Shown here in pieces: positions 34,025-44,600 of a stretch of 64,000 bases of DNA (the first letter of the stretch is position 1; each line of letters begins with the position of its first letter). The DNA comes from Bacteroidota bacterium. Lineage in GTDB: Bacteria > Bacteroidota > Bacteroidia > Chitinophagales > Saprospiraceae. Under the pieces are notes generated by a model. That model was not told the DNA's origin, did no database searches, and saw only the letters and a program-made list of their open reading frames with translations. A program made the position numbers and the translations under genes. The stretch is from contig WGNL01000005.1 of assembly GCA_016124585.1 (NCBI GenBank), positions 62,001 to 126,000 of the forward strand, written 5' to 3'.

Positions 34025-34807
34025 ATGAAAGCAATAATTTCAATGTTCGCACTGGCAGTTTGCTGCTTTTTTTACAACTCCTCCCAAGCGCAAGGAGGTT
34101 ATGTTTTGGTGGATTATATGAAAATAAAGCCCGGTATGTATGATAAAGCAATGGAATGTGAAAAAATATGGAAGGAAATACATATGAACCGTAAGCAACA
34201 AGGGAAAATCACAGGCTGGCACATTGAGGAAATGATAGTCCCGGGTGGAACAAGCAGCGAATATGATTACCTCGCTGTCACTTTCGTAAAAAATTGGGAT
34301 GATATTGGGCATCTCTGGGACAACTGGGCAGCCGAACAAAAAGCATTGCCAGCTGATAAAAAAGCCATTGTCGAAAAAACGGATACCTACCGTGACCGGG
34401 TAAAATCAGAAATATGGCGGGAGCAGGATGGCATTTTCAAAAAGGATTTTAAAGGTGCCAAATATGTCGTCGAAAACTTCTTCAAAGTGCCAGCCAATGG
34501 CTGGGACGATTACCTCGAAATGGAGACCCGTTTCGTAAAGCCCGTCCATCAAAAAAATATTGACATGGGCAATCGAGCTGGCTGGGTTTTGGGTTTTGTG
34601 GTAGCACCTCAGGGCTCAGATATGCCCTATGATTGCTCAACCGTTGACCTCTTCGACAAATGGGAGGATATAGACAATGAGCAGGACGGCAAGGCTTGGG
34701 AGGCCATTTATCCAGGCATGAGCAATGCTCATATTGGCCACCGGATTGAATCAACTAGGACACTTGTGCGAACCGAAATCCGTGAGGTGGTACAGGCGAC
34801 TGACTAG
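34025..34807 (+). CDS. Secreted protein with two dimeric-barrel-like halves (paralogue 2)
   Basis: The protein has 260 residues. The signal peptide is about 1-22 (ending NSSQAQG). Half one opens VLVDYMKIKPGMYDKAMECEK and has EIWKEIH-like WKEIHMNRKQQGKITGW. Half two opens VVENFFKVPANGWDDYLEME and has FVKPVHQKNIDMGNRAGW. Each half then has a (V/A)xPxG turn and a YDxxTVDLF/YDYLAVTF strand. It is clearly a paralogue of 30594-31436 and carries the same RVKSEIW bridge. It starts 78 bases after the receptor gene and is closed by a strong terminator, so the three genes form one block. Confidence 0.7.
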   Translation: MKAIISMFALAVCCFFYNSSQAQGGYVLVDYMKIKPGMYDKAMECEKIWKEIHMNRKQQGKITGWHIEEMIVPGGTSSEYDYLAVTFVKNWDDIGHLWDNWAAEQKALPADKKAIVEKTDTYRDRVKSEIWREQDGIFKKDFKGAKYVVENFFKVPANGWDDYLEMETRFVKPVHQKNIDMGNRAGWVLGFVVAPQGSDMPYDCSTVDLFDKWEDIDNEQDGKAWEAIYPGMSNAHIGHRIESTRTLVRTEIREVVQATD

Positions 34808-34811
34808 CATA

Positions 34812-34856
34812 AAAAAGGCAGGAGGTGGAATGACACAGTCGGCCTCCTGCCTTTTT
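34812..34856. terminator. Strong bidirectional terminator
   Basis: A 14-bp stem, AAAAAGGCAGGAGG (34812-34825) with CCTCCTGCCTTTTT (34843-34856), has a 17-base loop. It has A-runs on the left and T-runs on the right, so it serves both the plus-strand block and the minus-strand kinase at 34891. Confidence 0.85.
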
Positions 34857-34890
34857 GGTTACTTGGGGTGTAAAATTGTATTTCCCATTT

Positions 34891-36651
34891 TCAAAAGGGC
34901 ATTTCCGCTGTCACAACAGTTCCATTTTCACCACTTGAAACTGCCAATTTGCCGCCCAATTCCTCAATACGGGTTCGCATATTTCCCAACCCATTCCCGG
35001 TTGGCTGCTGCTGAGTGTTGAACCCTTTTCCGTTGTTTATGACGCTCATTTTCAAATAATTGTCTGAGATGCTGAAAGCGACTTTAATATCACTTGGTTC
35101 AGCGTGTTTCAATGCGTTTGTGATTGCTTCTTGCGCAATGCGGTAGAGGTTTAGTGTCTGCGAAGGGGAAAGCAGCAAGCTCATCTCAGTCATGTCAAAA
35201 TCAACAGGTAGCGGCGTCGCCCGCACTGCAAAATCCCCAATCTTCTCCGCCAACTGCTGCACCGTGAACTGCTCGTGTCGGATGGCCCATATTGTCTCTC
35301 GCAGCATCCCCATCGCCTGCCGGGCATTGCCACCGATGGCCTCCAGTTCCTGTTTTTCCTTATTATCATTGGACTGAAAAGCCTTGCGGGACAAGGTGCT
35401 GCCGATGATGGTCAACTCTGCGCCCAAGTTGTCGTGGAGGTCACGGCTGATGCGGAGGCGTTCCTCCTGCAAGCGGTTCGCAGCTTCGGAAGTGGCTAGT
35501 TCTGCCTGCAATTCAGCTTCTCTTCTTTTTTGGCGTTGCTGGCGTAAAACGGACCAAAAAACACCCAAGGCAGCTAGGAAAAGAACCCCTGCCAATAGCA
35601 GGAAAGCATTCCTCCGTTGCAGCTTCGCTTCCTGACGGACCAGTTCTTTTTCTTTTTTTTCAGTCTCGTATTTGGTCGCCATTTCAGCGAGCTGCCTGCT
35701 GCGCTCCTCGTTGAACATGCTGTCCTTCAAAGCATAGCTTTTTTGTAGCCACTCCATCGCAAGTGCATCGCTGCCCATGGCAGAATGGCAGTCGGAAAGC
35801 ATCATCATCACGTGCCGCCTCAGGTCATTGTACCCGATGGCTTCCGATTTGTGGAGCGCCTCCAAGAAGTAGGGCAGTGCCTTGGACGGATTCCCCGCTT
35901 GTAATTGCGTTTCACCCATGTTGTTGATGGTGATGGCCTCCCCGTGTACATCGCCCATTCGTTGCCGGATACCTAATGAACGCTGGAGCAGGGATACGGA
36001 TTTTTCATAAAATCCCCGCATCGTGGCCACGGCGGCCAAGTTGTCGAGGGCATAGCTTAGCCCTTTCTGGTCGCCGCTTCGTTCCAGTAAATCCAGTTCT
36101 TGGTTGAAATTACGCTCAGCCTCGTCCAATTTTTCAAGTTCCAAATACACCACACCTCGAATGTCGTAGGATGCCGATATACAGGCCGTGTCCCCTGCTT
36201 CCATGCAGAGTTGGATGGCTTTTTCGAGGTTGGTCAGCGCTTTTTCGTGTTGTCCAGTTTTCTTGAAATAATTGGCCATTTCCCGAAGCAGGTCTCCTTC
36301 GCCAACTAGGTCTTTTTGGCCTTCGTAAAGGTCAAGAGAATGCTGGTAAAAATCTAGTGCCTTCTCGTAGTCGCCTTTTAGGTAATGTACTACGCCTAGG
36401 TTTTTCAACGTGAGCGCTTCTATTGTAGGCAAATTTTGGCGCTTTGCAATATCCAACGCCTGTTGGCCAAGCGCCACCGCCTTGTCAAAATCGTTGGAGT
36501 AAAATGTATAGAACTGCTCGTTGATGAACTCGGCTTGCTGCTGCTCACTCATATCGGGCAACAACGCAACCAAGCTGTCGGCGGAAGACTGTGCTGACAA
36601 AGCTGGTGCTAGGCATATCAGCAGAAAATACAGGATGATATGAGAATTCAT
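34891..36651 (-). CDS. Orphan TPR-containing HisKA_3 sensor histidine kinase
   Basis: The protein has 586 residues. The signal peptide is about 1-20. About seven TPR-like repeats (40-310) include LKNLGVVHYLKGDYEKALDFY and NNMGETQLQAGNPSKALPYFLEAL. They are followed by a coiled coil, a transmembrane helix (about 349-369), the acceptor helix with H406 in RISRDLHDNLGAEL, and HATPase_c with EAITNALKHAEP, INNGKGF and GNGLGNMRTRIEELGG. The TPR part is periplasmic, so it may bind a peptide or protein. No response regulator is adjacent. It may pair with the unpaired LuxR-type regulator at 20075-20728. Confidence 0.92.
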   Translation of the reverse strand: MNSHIILYFLLICLAPALSAQSSADSLVALLPDMSEQQQAEFINEQFYTFYSNDFDKAVALGQQALDIAKRQNLPTIEALTLKNLGVVHYLKGDYEKALDFYQHSLDLYEGQKDLVGEGDLLREMANYFKKTGQHEKALTNLEKAIQLCMEAGDTACISASYDIRGVVYLELEKLDEAERNFNQELDLLERSGDQKGLSYALDNLAAVATMRGFYEKSVSLLQRSLGIRQRMGDVHGEAITINNMGETQLQAGNPSKALPYFLEALHKSEAIGYNDLRRHVMMMLSDCHSAMGSDALAMEWLQKSYALKDSMFNEERSRQLAEMATKYETEKKEKELVRQEAKLQRRNAFLLLAGVLFLAALGVFWSVLRQQRQKRREAELQAELATSEAANRLQEERLRISRDLHDNLGAELTIIGSTLSRKAFQSNDNKEKQELEAIGGNARQAMGMLRETIWAIRHEQFTVQQLAEKIGDFAVRATPLPVDFDMTEMSLLLSPSQTLNLYRIAQEAITNALKHAEPSDIKVAFSISDNYLKMSVINNGKGFNTQQQPTGNGLGNMRTRIEELGGKLAVSSGENGTVVTAEMPF

Positions 36652-36752
36652 TGTGATAAATGAACGGGAAAATGGGCGTCTTGTTCTGCTTTTGCGAACC
36701 TCTTCCGATGAAATTTTGACAAAATTTTGCTCCTCAACTTCTCAGGTTTTTC

Positions 36753-39700
36753 CTAGTCCACAACTACCCACTTTTGTGTGAAAATTCCATGCTCGTTGGA
36801 CAGCGTAATCAAGTAAACCCCTGATACTTCAGGTGCAGTCATCGGTATCAGAGAGTTACCCTCAGCAAGTGTTAGCTGTAGATTGCGTAAACGTTTGCCC
36901 GTTAAATCAAATAGCTGAAAGTCAATGCGTTGTGAAAGATTTGACTGAATTGCCAATTGGCCAAGACTGCCCCCAAAAATTGGATTTGGCAAAAGTGTAA
37001 CATGCCAAGCAGTGCCCATTTTTTGAGAGGCAGTATTCAGGAAATCCACCATGAACGTATGCATTTGTTCACAACCCGCCCCATCGGTCACTAAAAGCGA
37101 ATAATTGCCGGGAGGCACATTTTCGAGGTTTTGGCTGGTGGCTCCGTTGCTCCATAAAAAGCTGAATGGGCCGATGCCACCGACTGTTTCCAGATAAATA
37201 CTGCCATCGCTTGCCGTTGGGCTGCTGGCTGCTAGGATTGTGTCGAGCATGATTTCAAAAAGTGGTTGTCCCGTGATGCTGGCGATTGCTGTGGCGGTGC
37301 ATCCGTTGGCGTCAGAGGTAGTTACTTGATAAACTTCAGTCTCACCGGGAGTTGCCGAAACGTCCAAGAGAAGGGCCTCAGTTTGTCCATTGTTCCACAA
37401 AAAATCAAATGGTGGTGTACCACCCATCACCGTTGTGGCAATGGTGGTAACTTCATCAGCGCAGAGCAGGTAGTCGCCCAATTGTATGCCAACCGAGAGC
37501 AAATCAGGCTCAGAAACGAGGATGCCAGTTGTGTCGGTGCATCCGTTGACATCAGTGATGGAGACAACATGCCAGCCAGCATCGAGTTGCTGGGCGGTCT
37601 GGTCAATTTGCCCATTGCTCCAATCAAACTGGTAGCTTGGTGTGCCGCCACTTACCTGCACCGAGGCTTCCCCATCCATATTTCCAAAACATGAAATATC
37701 GCTCCCTTCGATGTCCAGTGTCAGAACGGTTGGTGAAGAAAGTACAATGGAAGTGCTTTTTGTACAACCACTGGCATCCGTCACGCTAACTAGGTAGGTG
37801 CCTGCGGTAAGATTCGAGAGCAAGGAATCTGTCTGCCCGCCTTGCCATTGCCAAGCGAAGGGCGCTGTGCCGCTGAGGGCTTGCACTGCTATCCACCCAT
37901 CGTCCGAAACACCATTGTCAGGGTGACAGGAAACTGTGCCGCTGCTGTTGTCCAAGGATAGGTCGCCAGCCAAATAGACCAATTCAGACGCTGATGTCTC
38001 GCACCCGTTGGCATCCGTGACCGTGACTGTGTAACTACCTGGGATGTTGGTGCTCAAATTTTGACTGGTACTGCCATCGCTCCATAGGTAATTGAGCGGT
38101 GGAGTTCCCCCAAAAGTGTACAGGCTGACCTCGCCAATCGGGTTTGTCTGCCAGCAAGAAATATTTGTAGCCGTTGTTCCTACTTGAATGTCTATTGGCT
38201 GATTCAGAATCCGACCGAATTGTTTTGTGCAGCCATTCGCATCGGTTACCGTCAGAAAATAGTCTCCAGCGGTCACATTTTCTAAGCTCTGGGCAGTGCT
38301 GCCGTCTGACCAGTGGTAACTCAAAGGCCCGACACCGCTGATGGGTTGAATCAGTATCGACCCAGTTCCTTCATAACAAGGGATGGGTACGACTGTGATT
38401 TGTATGGAAATGGGGACAGGTTCACTGAGGTTTTGGGTAAATATTGCAGAGCAACCAAGTGCATCCGTCAACGTCAGGCTGTAGTTGTTGACCATGACAT
38501 TTTCGAGGTTCTGGGAACTGCTTCCGTTGGACCACGCAAAACTGTAGGCACCTGTGCCGCCAATGGGTTGAGTGAAAATAGAACCTTTTCCACCGTTGCA
38601 CTGGATAGGCGTCACGCTGATTTGTAAATCAAGTGCATCTGGTTCTTCCACCGTTGCAGTGGTGGTGTTAGTGCAGCCGCTCGCATCGGTCACGGTGGCA
38701 ATATAATTGCCTGCTATGAGGCCAAAAATATCCTCCGTTGTCTCACCATTTGACCAAACAATATCGAAAACACCTGCTCCGCCTTGGATGCTCAAATCCA
38801 CTGCGCCGTTCGTTCCTCCGAAACAACTCACAGGGGCAGTCGTGGTGGAAAGGCTAAATGGGACAGTAACCGTAACGGTAGTTTCCGCAGTTGAAGTACA
38901 ACCATTGATATCCGTTGCGGTGAGGCTATAAGTACCTGATTGCGTGGGGTATATTGCATTTGCTGTCTCTCCGCTTGACCAAGAATAGGTAAAAGGGGAA
39001 TTCCCATTCACTGTTGCGACAATGGCTGCGGGGGTGCTGCAACCGCCGTCGGTAGCGCTGAGGCTAAGATTGGGCGGCATGTTTACCATCACCTGAATGA
39101 AATCGGTAAAAACACAAGCACCTGTGGTCGCAGTCACTTGGTATGTCGTGGTGGTGCTTGGGCTGGCAGTTGGCATGGGGCAATCGGTACAGGAAAGGCC
39201 CACCGATGGTGACCATTGCACGGCGTCATAGCCCGGTGCAGAAAGGGTAGTGGATTCGCTGGCGCAAATCTGTCGGTCACTGCCCAATTCCACCGGGGTG
39301 GCTTGCGTGAGGGTAACTCCCACGGTATCGGACTGTGCGATGCCGCACTGGTCTAAAGCATTTACCCAAAAAACACCCGAAGTGGTGGCTATAAAATTCT
39401 GCAAATTAGACCCATCCTGCCATTGGTAGCTGTGAAACTCGACACCAGCATCGAGCATTGCGCTGGGTTGGTTGCAAAGGCTGAGGTCGTTGCCAAGGTT
39501 CAATAAGGGAGGTTGGTAATTGAAGGTTTTGCTGCCAAAGTTGTTGGCATAGTTGCATTCAAGTGCTGGGCTGTTGGGCAGCAAGTAGGGTAGTGGGGCA
39601 GTGCCGTCGTCGTTTGCAACCGCAAAAATGACGTTACTCGGCGAGGCATTTATCGGAAAGGTAAACGCTTGGCAGCCTCCAATTGGAATGGCCATGTTGG

Positions 39701-41303
39701 TCAGGGAGGTGGACAAGAGCTGGACACTAGGCAGTCTTGGGTCGTTTTTGTAAAATGTGATTGGAATACCTGTCGGCAATGGGCTTTGGCCATTGTTGCA
39801 TAGGGTGATGTTGATGCTGGTGCTACCATTTGCGCAAGCAAAACCATCCACTAGCAAAGTAGCGTCAGGGGCTGTGCAAAGGGGCGATTCCTCGATGAGC
39901 ATGTATTGGTTGGAGGACGGATTGACCAACACATCTGTTTGGCCGGAAGGCCAGTTCACCACCACGCTGTCCACCTGCGTGTAGTTGCCGAGACCAAAAA
40001 AAGCAGTGAGCGAGTTTGAAATACCGTAGCTCTCGCCAGCCCTGATTTCCCGAACCTGCATACCCCATGCACCATATGCTTTTACCCTAGCCCCAACGCC
40101 GTTGCGGTTGCTGGCGGTACCTTGCAAACGTACTGCCAGCCAGTGCTTGGCATTGCCGTTGTTCATCCAGAGTTTGTCATTAACATTGGAAAAATTGCTG
40201 CTGGTGTATAGGTCGAGGAACCCATCGTGGTTCAGGTCGCCCACGCAAAGTGAGTTGGCCGTGGCAATGGGGTAAGAGATTTCAGTGAAGGTCTTGTTCC
40301 CATTGTTCCGGTAAAAATGCGGGATACCTGCCGTGATGATGTCCACATAGCCATCGTTGTCAAAATCACGCATGAGGCATTGAATATAATAACCGGGGGC
40401 GCCGAGGCCTGCTGTGGCAGTGATGTCGTTGAAATGTCCGGTGCCATCATTTTCAAACAACTGCATTTGATAATCGTGATTGGCAATGACCAAGTCAAAA
40501 TCCCCATCATTGTCAATGTCCTGAAAATCGGCAGCCCAGGACTGCCATCCGACATTGATGCCGTATGTGGCAGCTGCCTCGGTGTAGTTTCCATTTCCAT
40601 CGTTGACAAAAAGGGCGTTGATACGCCGTGGGTCTGCGGGGTTGGTAACGCCGCCCCTGCACTTGGCAATGTAGAGGTCCAGGTCACCGTCGTTATCAAA
40701 ATCCGTCCAAGTGGTGCCGTAGTTGCCAGAATTGTCGGATGGCGGGGAAGTGGCCATATCAATCCAGTTATCGGCATTGAAAAAATTACCAGAACCGTTG
40801 TTTCCCCAGATTCGACTTTCCCCGTCGTCATGGCAGGCGAAGATGTCAAGCAGGCCGTCGTTGTTGATGTCTGCAAAATTAGAACCTTGCACAAAGATGC
40901 CGTTGCCCGGCAAATAAGATATGCCGTATCCGCCGCTACTGTTGGAGAGCACGACCTTTACCCCGTCGTAGTAGCCGCCGAACATCACGTCACCGTAGCC
41001 GTCGTTGTTGGCATCGGCAACGACCATTGCCCATGCCTCGTCCGGAGCGCTGGTGATGGTGGCATGGCTGAACGGTTGGTTGCTGCCTTGTTGGTACTCA
41101 ATGAAAAGCAGGTTGCCTTGGTGCAGGCGTACCACGTCGTCCTTGCCATCGTTGTTCATGTCTGCAATGGCGAGTGGGCTGGAGCTTTTCACGCCATTGG
41201 CATTGAATAAAAGATTGGTCCGGTCGGTGAAGCTGATTTGCGCAGCAAGGGAAAGATGGATGGTAAAACTGAAAACCACCAACATAGCGTGTCTTTGAAT
41301 CAT
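36753..41303 (-). CDS. Giant secreted FG-GAP / ASPIC-UnbV / SprB-repeat protein with T9SS domain
   Basis: The product has 1516 residues. I chose ATG 41303 because the signal peptide MIQRHAMLVVFSFTIHLSLA starts there; the frame is open to 41570. Residues about 25-400 hold seven FG-GAP/VCBS calcium-binding motifs such as DANNDGYGDV, DFDNDGDLDL and DLNHDGFLDL, followed by an ASPIC/UnbV domain (GVGARVKAYG, RAGESYGIS, VVNWPSGQTD). Then come a CARDB-like domain, two LGxDxxLC immunoglobulin-like modules, and about nine SprB-type repeats of the form SWSSGETxxxIxxLxxGxYxxTVTDxxGC. A type A T9SS domain (SGVYLITLSNEHG, ending KWVVVD) closes the protein. It is probably a cell-surface adhesin. Its C-terminal half is paralogous to that of the next gene. 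Confidence 0.9.
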   Translation of the reverse strand: MIQRHAMLVVFSFTIHLSLAAQISFTDRTNLLFNANGVKSSSPLAIADMNNDGKDDVVRLHQGNLLFIEYQQGSNQPFSHATITSAPDEAWAMVVADANNDGYGDVMFGGYYDGVKVVLSNSSGGYGISYLPGNGIFVQGSNFADINNDGLLDIFACHDDGESRIWGNNGSGNFFNADNWIDMATSPPSDNSGNYGTTWTDFDNDGDLDLYIAKCRGGVTNPADPRRINALFVNDGNGNYTEAAATYGINVGWQSWAADFQDIDNDGDFDLVIANHDYQMQLFENDGTGHFNDITATAGLGAPGYYIQCLMRDFDNDGYVDIITAGIPHFYRNNGNKTFTEISYPIATANSLCVGDLNHDGFLDLYTSSNFSNVNDKLWMNNGNAKHWLAVRLQGTASNRNGVGARVKAYGAWGMQVREIRAGESYGISNSLTAFFGLGNYTQVDSVVVNWPSGQTDVLVNPSSNQYMLIEESPLCTAPDATLLVDGFACANGSTSINITLCNNGQSPLPTGIPITFYKNDPRLPSVQLLSTSLTNMAIPIGGCQAFTFPINASPSNVIFAVANDDGTAPLPYLLPNSPALECNYANNFGSKTFNYQPPLLNLGNDLSLCNQPSAMLDAGVEFHSYQWQDGSNLQNFIATTSGVFWVNALDQCGIAQSDTVGVTLTQATPVELGSDRQICASESTTLSAPGYDAVQWSPSVGLSCTDCPMPTASPSTTTTYQVTATTGACVFTDFIQVMVNMPPNLSLSATDGGCSTPAAIVATVNGNSPFTYSWSSGETANAIYPTQSGTYSLTATDINGCTSTAETTVTVTVPFSLSTTTAPVSCFGGTNGAVDLSIQGGAGVFDIVWSNGETTEDIFGLIAGNYIATVTDASGCTNTTTATVEEPDALDLQISVTPIQCNGGKGSIFTQPIGGTGAYSFAWSNGSSSQNLENVMVNNYSLTLTDALGCSAIFTQNLSEPVPISIQITVVPIPCYEGTGSILIQPISGVGPLSYHWSDGSTAQSLENVTAGDYFLTVTDANGCTKQFGRILNQPIDIQVGTTATNISCWQTNPIGEVSLYTFGGTPPLNYLWSDGSTSQNLSTNIPGSYTVTVTDANGCETSASELVYLAGDLSLDNSSGTVSCHPDNGVSDDGWIAVQALSGTAPFAWQWQGGQTDSLLSNLTAGTYLVSVTDASGCTKSTSIVLSSPTVLTLDIEGSDISCFGNMDGEASVQVSGGTPSYQFDWSNGQIDQTAQQLDAGWHVVSITDVNGCTDTTGILVSEPDLLSVGIQLGDYLLCADEVTTIATTVMGGTPPFDFLWNNGQTEALLLDVSATPGETEVYQVTTSDANGCTATAIASITGQPLFEIMLDTILAASSPTASDGSIYLETVGGIGPFSFLWSNGATSQNLENVPPGNYSLLVTDGAGCEQMHTFMVDFLNTASQKMGTAWHVTLLPNPIFGGSLGQLAIQSNLSQRIDFQLFDLTGKRLRNLQLTLAEGNSLIPMTAPEVSGVYLITLSNEHGIFTQKWVVVD

Positions 41304-41604
41304 GACCTTGTTGTTTTGATGAATCGTTTTGGCAAATATAGCGTAGCGAATTTGCTTATTCAGGCGAATATCAAGGACTACTGATTTAACATGTGTTATG
41401 GCATCATCTTCACTCCAGCGAAGTGAAATCTTTGTAGAACTTGAAATTATTGCGGGTTTCCGCTCCAAGAGCAGCACCTTCCGCTGAAACGAGTTCGCCT
41501 TTTGTCTCAAATTTCTATAAAATGTAAGTCCTACAGACTTGACTATCAGTTTTTTATTGCCATAATTCACATTGATTAGGTTTTGAAAATTACTGCCATT
41601 TCCC
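41304..41604. other. 301-base gap between two giant T9SS genes
   Basis: It carries no supported gene; the minus-strand frame open through 41303-41570 lacks signal or domain character. Visible elements are a -7 box (41333-41340) and a hairpin TTCACT (41409-41414) with AGTGAA (41422-41427) around CCAGCGA. I see no strong terminator after the metalloprotease gene. Confidence 0.5.
41333..41340 (-). promoter_or_regulatory. -7 element before the FG-GAP/SprB gene
   Basis: The minus strand reads TATATTTG (41340-41333), a perfect TAnnTTTG, 29 bases before the chosen ATG. This supports the 41303 start over the longer frame. The -33 region is weak. Confidence 0.45.
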
Positions 41605-44600
41605 TCATTCTATCACCACCCATTTCAAGCAAACTACTTCTTGTTCATTTGACAGCACAACTAGGTAAACCCCAGCTGCCGCAGGTGAGGCTATATCTTT
41701 CACAAACAAGCCTGCCGGAATTTCAAGCTGCTCTTTCCAGAGCGCTTTGCCCGTGATGTCAAACAATTGCAAATCAATTGATTGGGGGGCATAAGTTTTC
41801 AGGATAAGTTGAGAAAGTCGCCCCTGCTGTGTTGGGTTCGGCAGGAGGCTAACTTCCCAAGCAGGTGCTGCTTGCTGTTCTGCTGCTGACAAGAATCCAA
41901 CTGTGAAACTCATTTCCTGAAGGCAGCCTTCCGAATCCGTGATAGTTAGGGAATAGTTGCCAGCTGCTACGTTTAGGAGGTCTTGTGTATTGATGCCATT
42001 GCTCCACAGGTAATTAAATGGGCCGTTACCGCCCACGATATCAATCGAAATGATACCATCAGTAGCGGAAGGACTGCTGGCTGCTATGATAGTGTCAAGC
42101 ACCACAGAATAAGGCGGCTGTGCCAAGATGCTGCCCATTGCCAAGGCTGTGCATCCATGGGCGTCCGTGGCGGTCACGGTGTAGGTGCCTGCGGTCACGC
42201 CTGAAATTTGGGCACCCCCGCTGCCATTGTTCCACAAATAACTAACTGGTGGTGTGCCGCCAGTGGCCGAAGCAGTGATGGCTCCCAATTCATTGGGGCA
42301 AACGATACCATCGGCAGGCATGGCGGCAGCGATCAGCAGTGGTGGTTGAGAAACTAGCACACCTGTAGTATCCGTACATCCGTTCTCATCGGTGACACTG
42401 ACGGTATGCCAACCTGGTGTAAGCTGTGTGGCCGTGGCCGTAGCTTGAGTGTTGCTCCAAAAATAATGGTAGCCAGGCGTGCCGCCACTTACTGTGGCGG
42501 TGGCCGTGCCGTTCATTGCGCCAAAACAATTCACATCGGTACTGCTGGCAGTGAGCGCCAAGGCAGTTGGGGCAGTGATGGTAAAACTGAGGTCATCGGA
42601 ACAACCATTTGCATCCGTGACGGTCACGCTGTAACCGCCACTAGACAAGCCAGTAATCTGAGGGGTGGTTTGTCCATCTGCCCAAAGCCAAGAAAAAGGT
42701 GCCAGGCCATTGGATGACATTACGGTAGCTATACCATCGGAGCCGTCATGGCAAGAAATAGGGCTGACGGTAATGCCCAAGTTGAGTTGCCCCGCCACTG
42801 CAACCATCGTGGTGGCAGTAGCAATACAGCCATTTGCATCGGTGACAGTAACACTAATCGGCCCGGCTGTAGCAACGGAAATGGAGGATGAGTCTTCGCC
42901 ATTTGACCAATTAAAGCTGTAGGGCTCTAAGCCGCCACTGGCCAACACGCTTGCTTCGCCCATGCCTCCCGTGCAAGTTAGAGGCATCGTTTGCAGGGTG
43001 AGCACGATGCTATTAGTAACAGTGACAGATGCAGTGGCGATGGATTCACAGCCATTGGCACTGGTGGCGGTCACGCTGTAGCTTCCTGAGCTTGCAGGCA
43101 TGATGGAACTCCCGGTAGCGCCAGTTGACCAGATGAGACCAACAGGTGCCGTGCCCGATACAGCCACACTTATTTGAGGAATATTGAGGCAATCGCCGTC
43201 TTGAGCTGTTATTGTTAGAACAGGTTTTTCTTCCACAAAAACACGGATGGAATCGCTCACGAAACAGTTGCCATCGGCAGCGGTGACATAGTAAGTAATG
43301 TCGCTGCTGGGGGATGCCGTTGGCGAAGAACAGTCGACGCAAGAGAGGCCAGCAACGGGCGACCACTGCACATTGGTATAGCCCGGCACTTGGAGTTGAA
43401 TGTTTTCTCCTTCGCAAATAGTTCGGTCATTGCCCAGTTCGATGCTGGCGGTTTGGTTCAGCGAAATGACAACGGTATCTGACTGCCAATTGCCGCAGCC
43501 GTCCCAAACGTCCACCCAATAGGTACCGGGGCCAAAGGCGGTGAAGGTGGAATCCGTGCTGCCATCTTGCCAGCGGTAGCTGCTGTAACCCTCACCAGCA
43601 TTGAGCTCAACGATGCTATTGCTGCAAAGGCTGCGGTCGGGGCCGAGGTCGAGACTTAGACTTTGGTGATTGAAGACGAAGCCATCGAAATTGTTTTCAA
43701 AATAACATTCCTGTACGTTGGTGACGGGGAAATTGGCAACAGCGTAGGGCAGGCTGTGCGACCCATCATCGTTGGCCACGACGAAGACAGGGGCATTGAA
43801 AACTGCCAGCATTTTCACCGAAAAGGAAACGCAAGAATCAACGGGGACGGCTGTTTGCGAAAGCGAAACCTTTTTCAAAACGGCACCCGATTGGCGTGGG
43901 TCATTTTGGTAAAAAGCGATCGGCAAATTGACAGGAAGAGAGTTGCTGCCGTGGTTGCAGAGCGTGAGCCAGACTTGGAGGCTGTCACCTGCGCAAGCGA
44001 TGCTGTCCACGGTGACTAGCACATCTGGCACGGGCATGTTCGGGTCGAAGTTTTCATTGAAAATGGGCCACTGTGCCCGGCTTGAATTGAGCGGACGCTT
44101 GCCGCTGCCAAGCGAGGGGATTTCGAGGTGGTGCAGTTGCTGCTGCTTTGGGATGCTGAGGTCATCGTTGACATTGACACCGATGTAGTTGAACTGGTTC
44201 CAGACGGCCCGTGCAGGCGACCAAGGTTGGCCATCACTTTTGAAAACGTATAACCTGCCCCGGTAGTCAGGTTGCCCGAACACGTAAGGTGGCAGATAGC
44301 CCACCGTCACCACCTCGGTTTCACCGTCGGCATCGATATCTGCTACCACGGGGCTTTCGTCCAAAGTCTGGGAATTGCAGACCATTTTGACCCAATTGCG
44401 GTCGGCATCCACCCCGGCAGGCAGCGGCAGTGGGCCACCGTAGAGGATGCGGAAATACCGTTCATCCCGGTAGGCGACTTCGTCGTAGCCATCGCCGTTG
44501 AAGTCGAAGCAGCTTGGCCCGGCAGCGCTGGAAGCATCCTGCGTGTTCACCGACCACCAGTAAGGGGTGTTCGGGTTAGTCATTGCTTGTTGCAGGTTGA

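Noticed and set aside
40317-41210. 297-codon open frame on the plus strand
   Set aside because: It is antisense to FG-GAP repeats; periodic valine-rich sequence there is the complement of repeated Asp/Gly/Asn codons.
41304-41570. N-terminal extension of the FG-GAP/SprB protein
   Set aside because: The extra 89 residues lack a signal peptide and lie upstream of a good signal sequence starting at 41303; a -7 box falls inside the extension.
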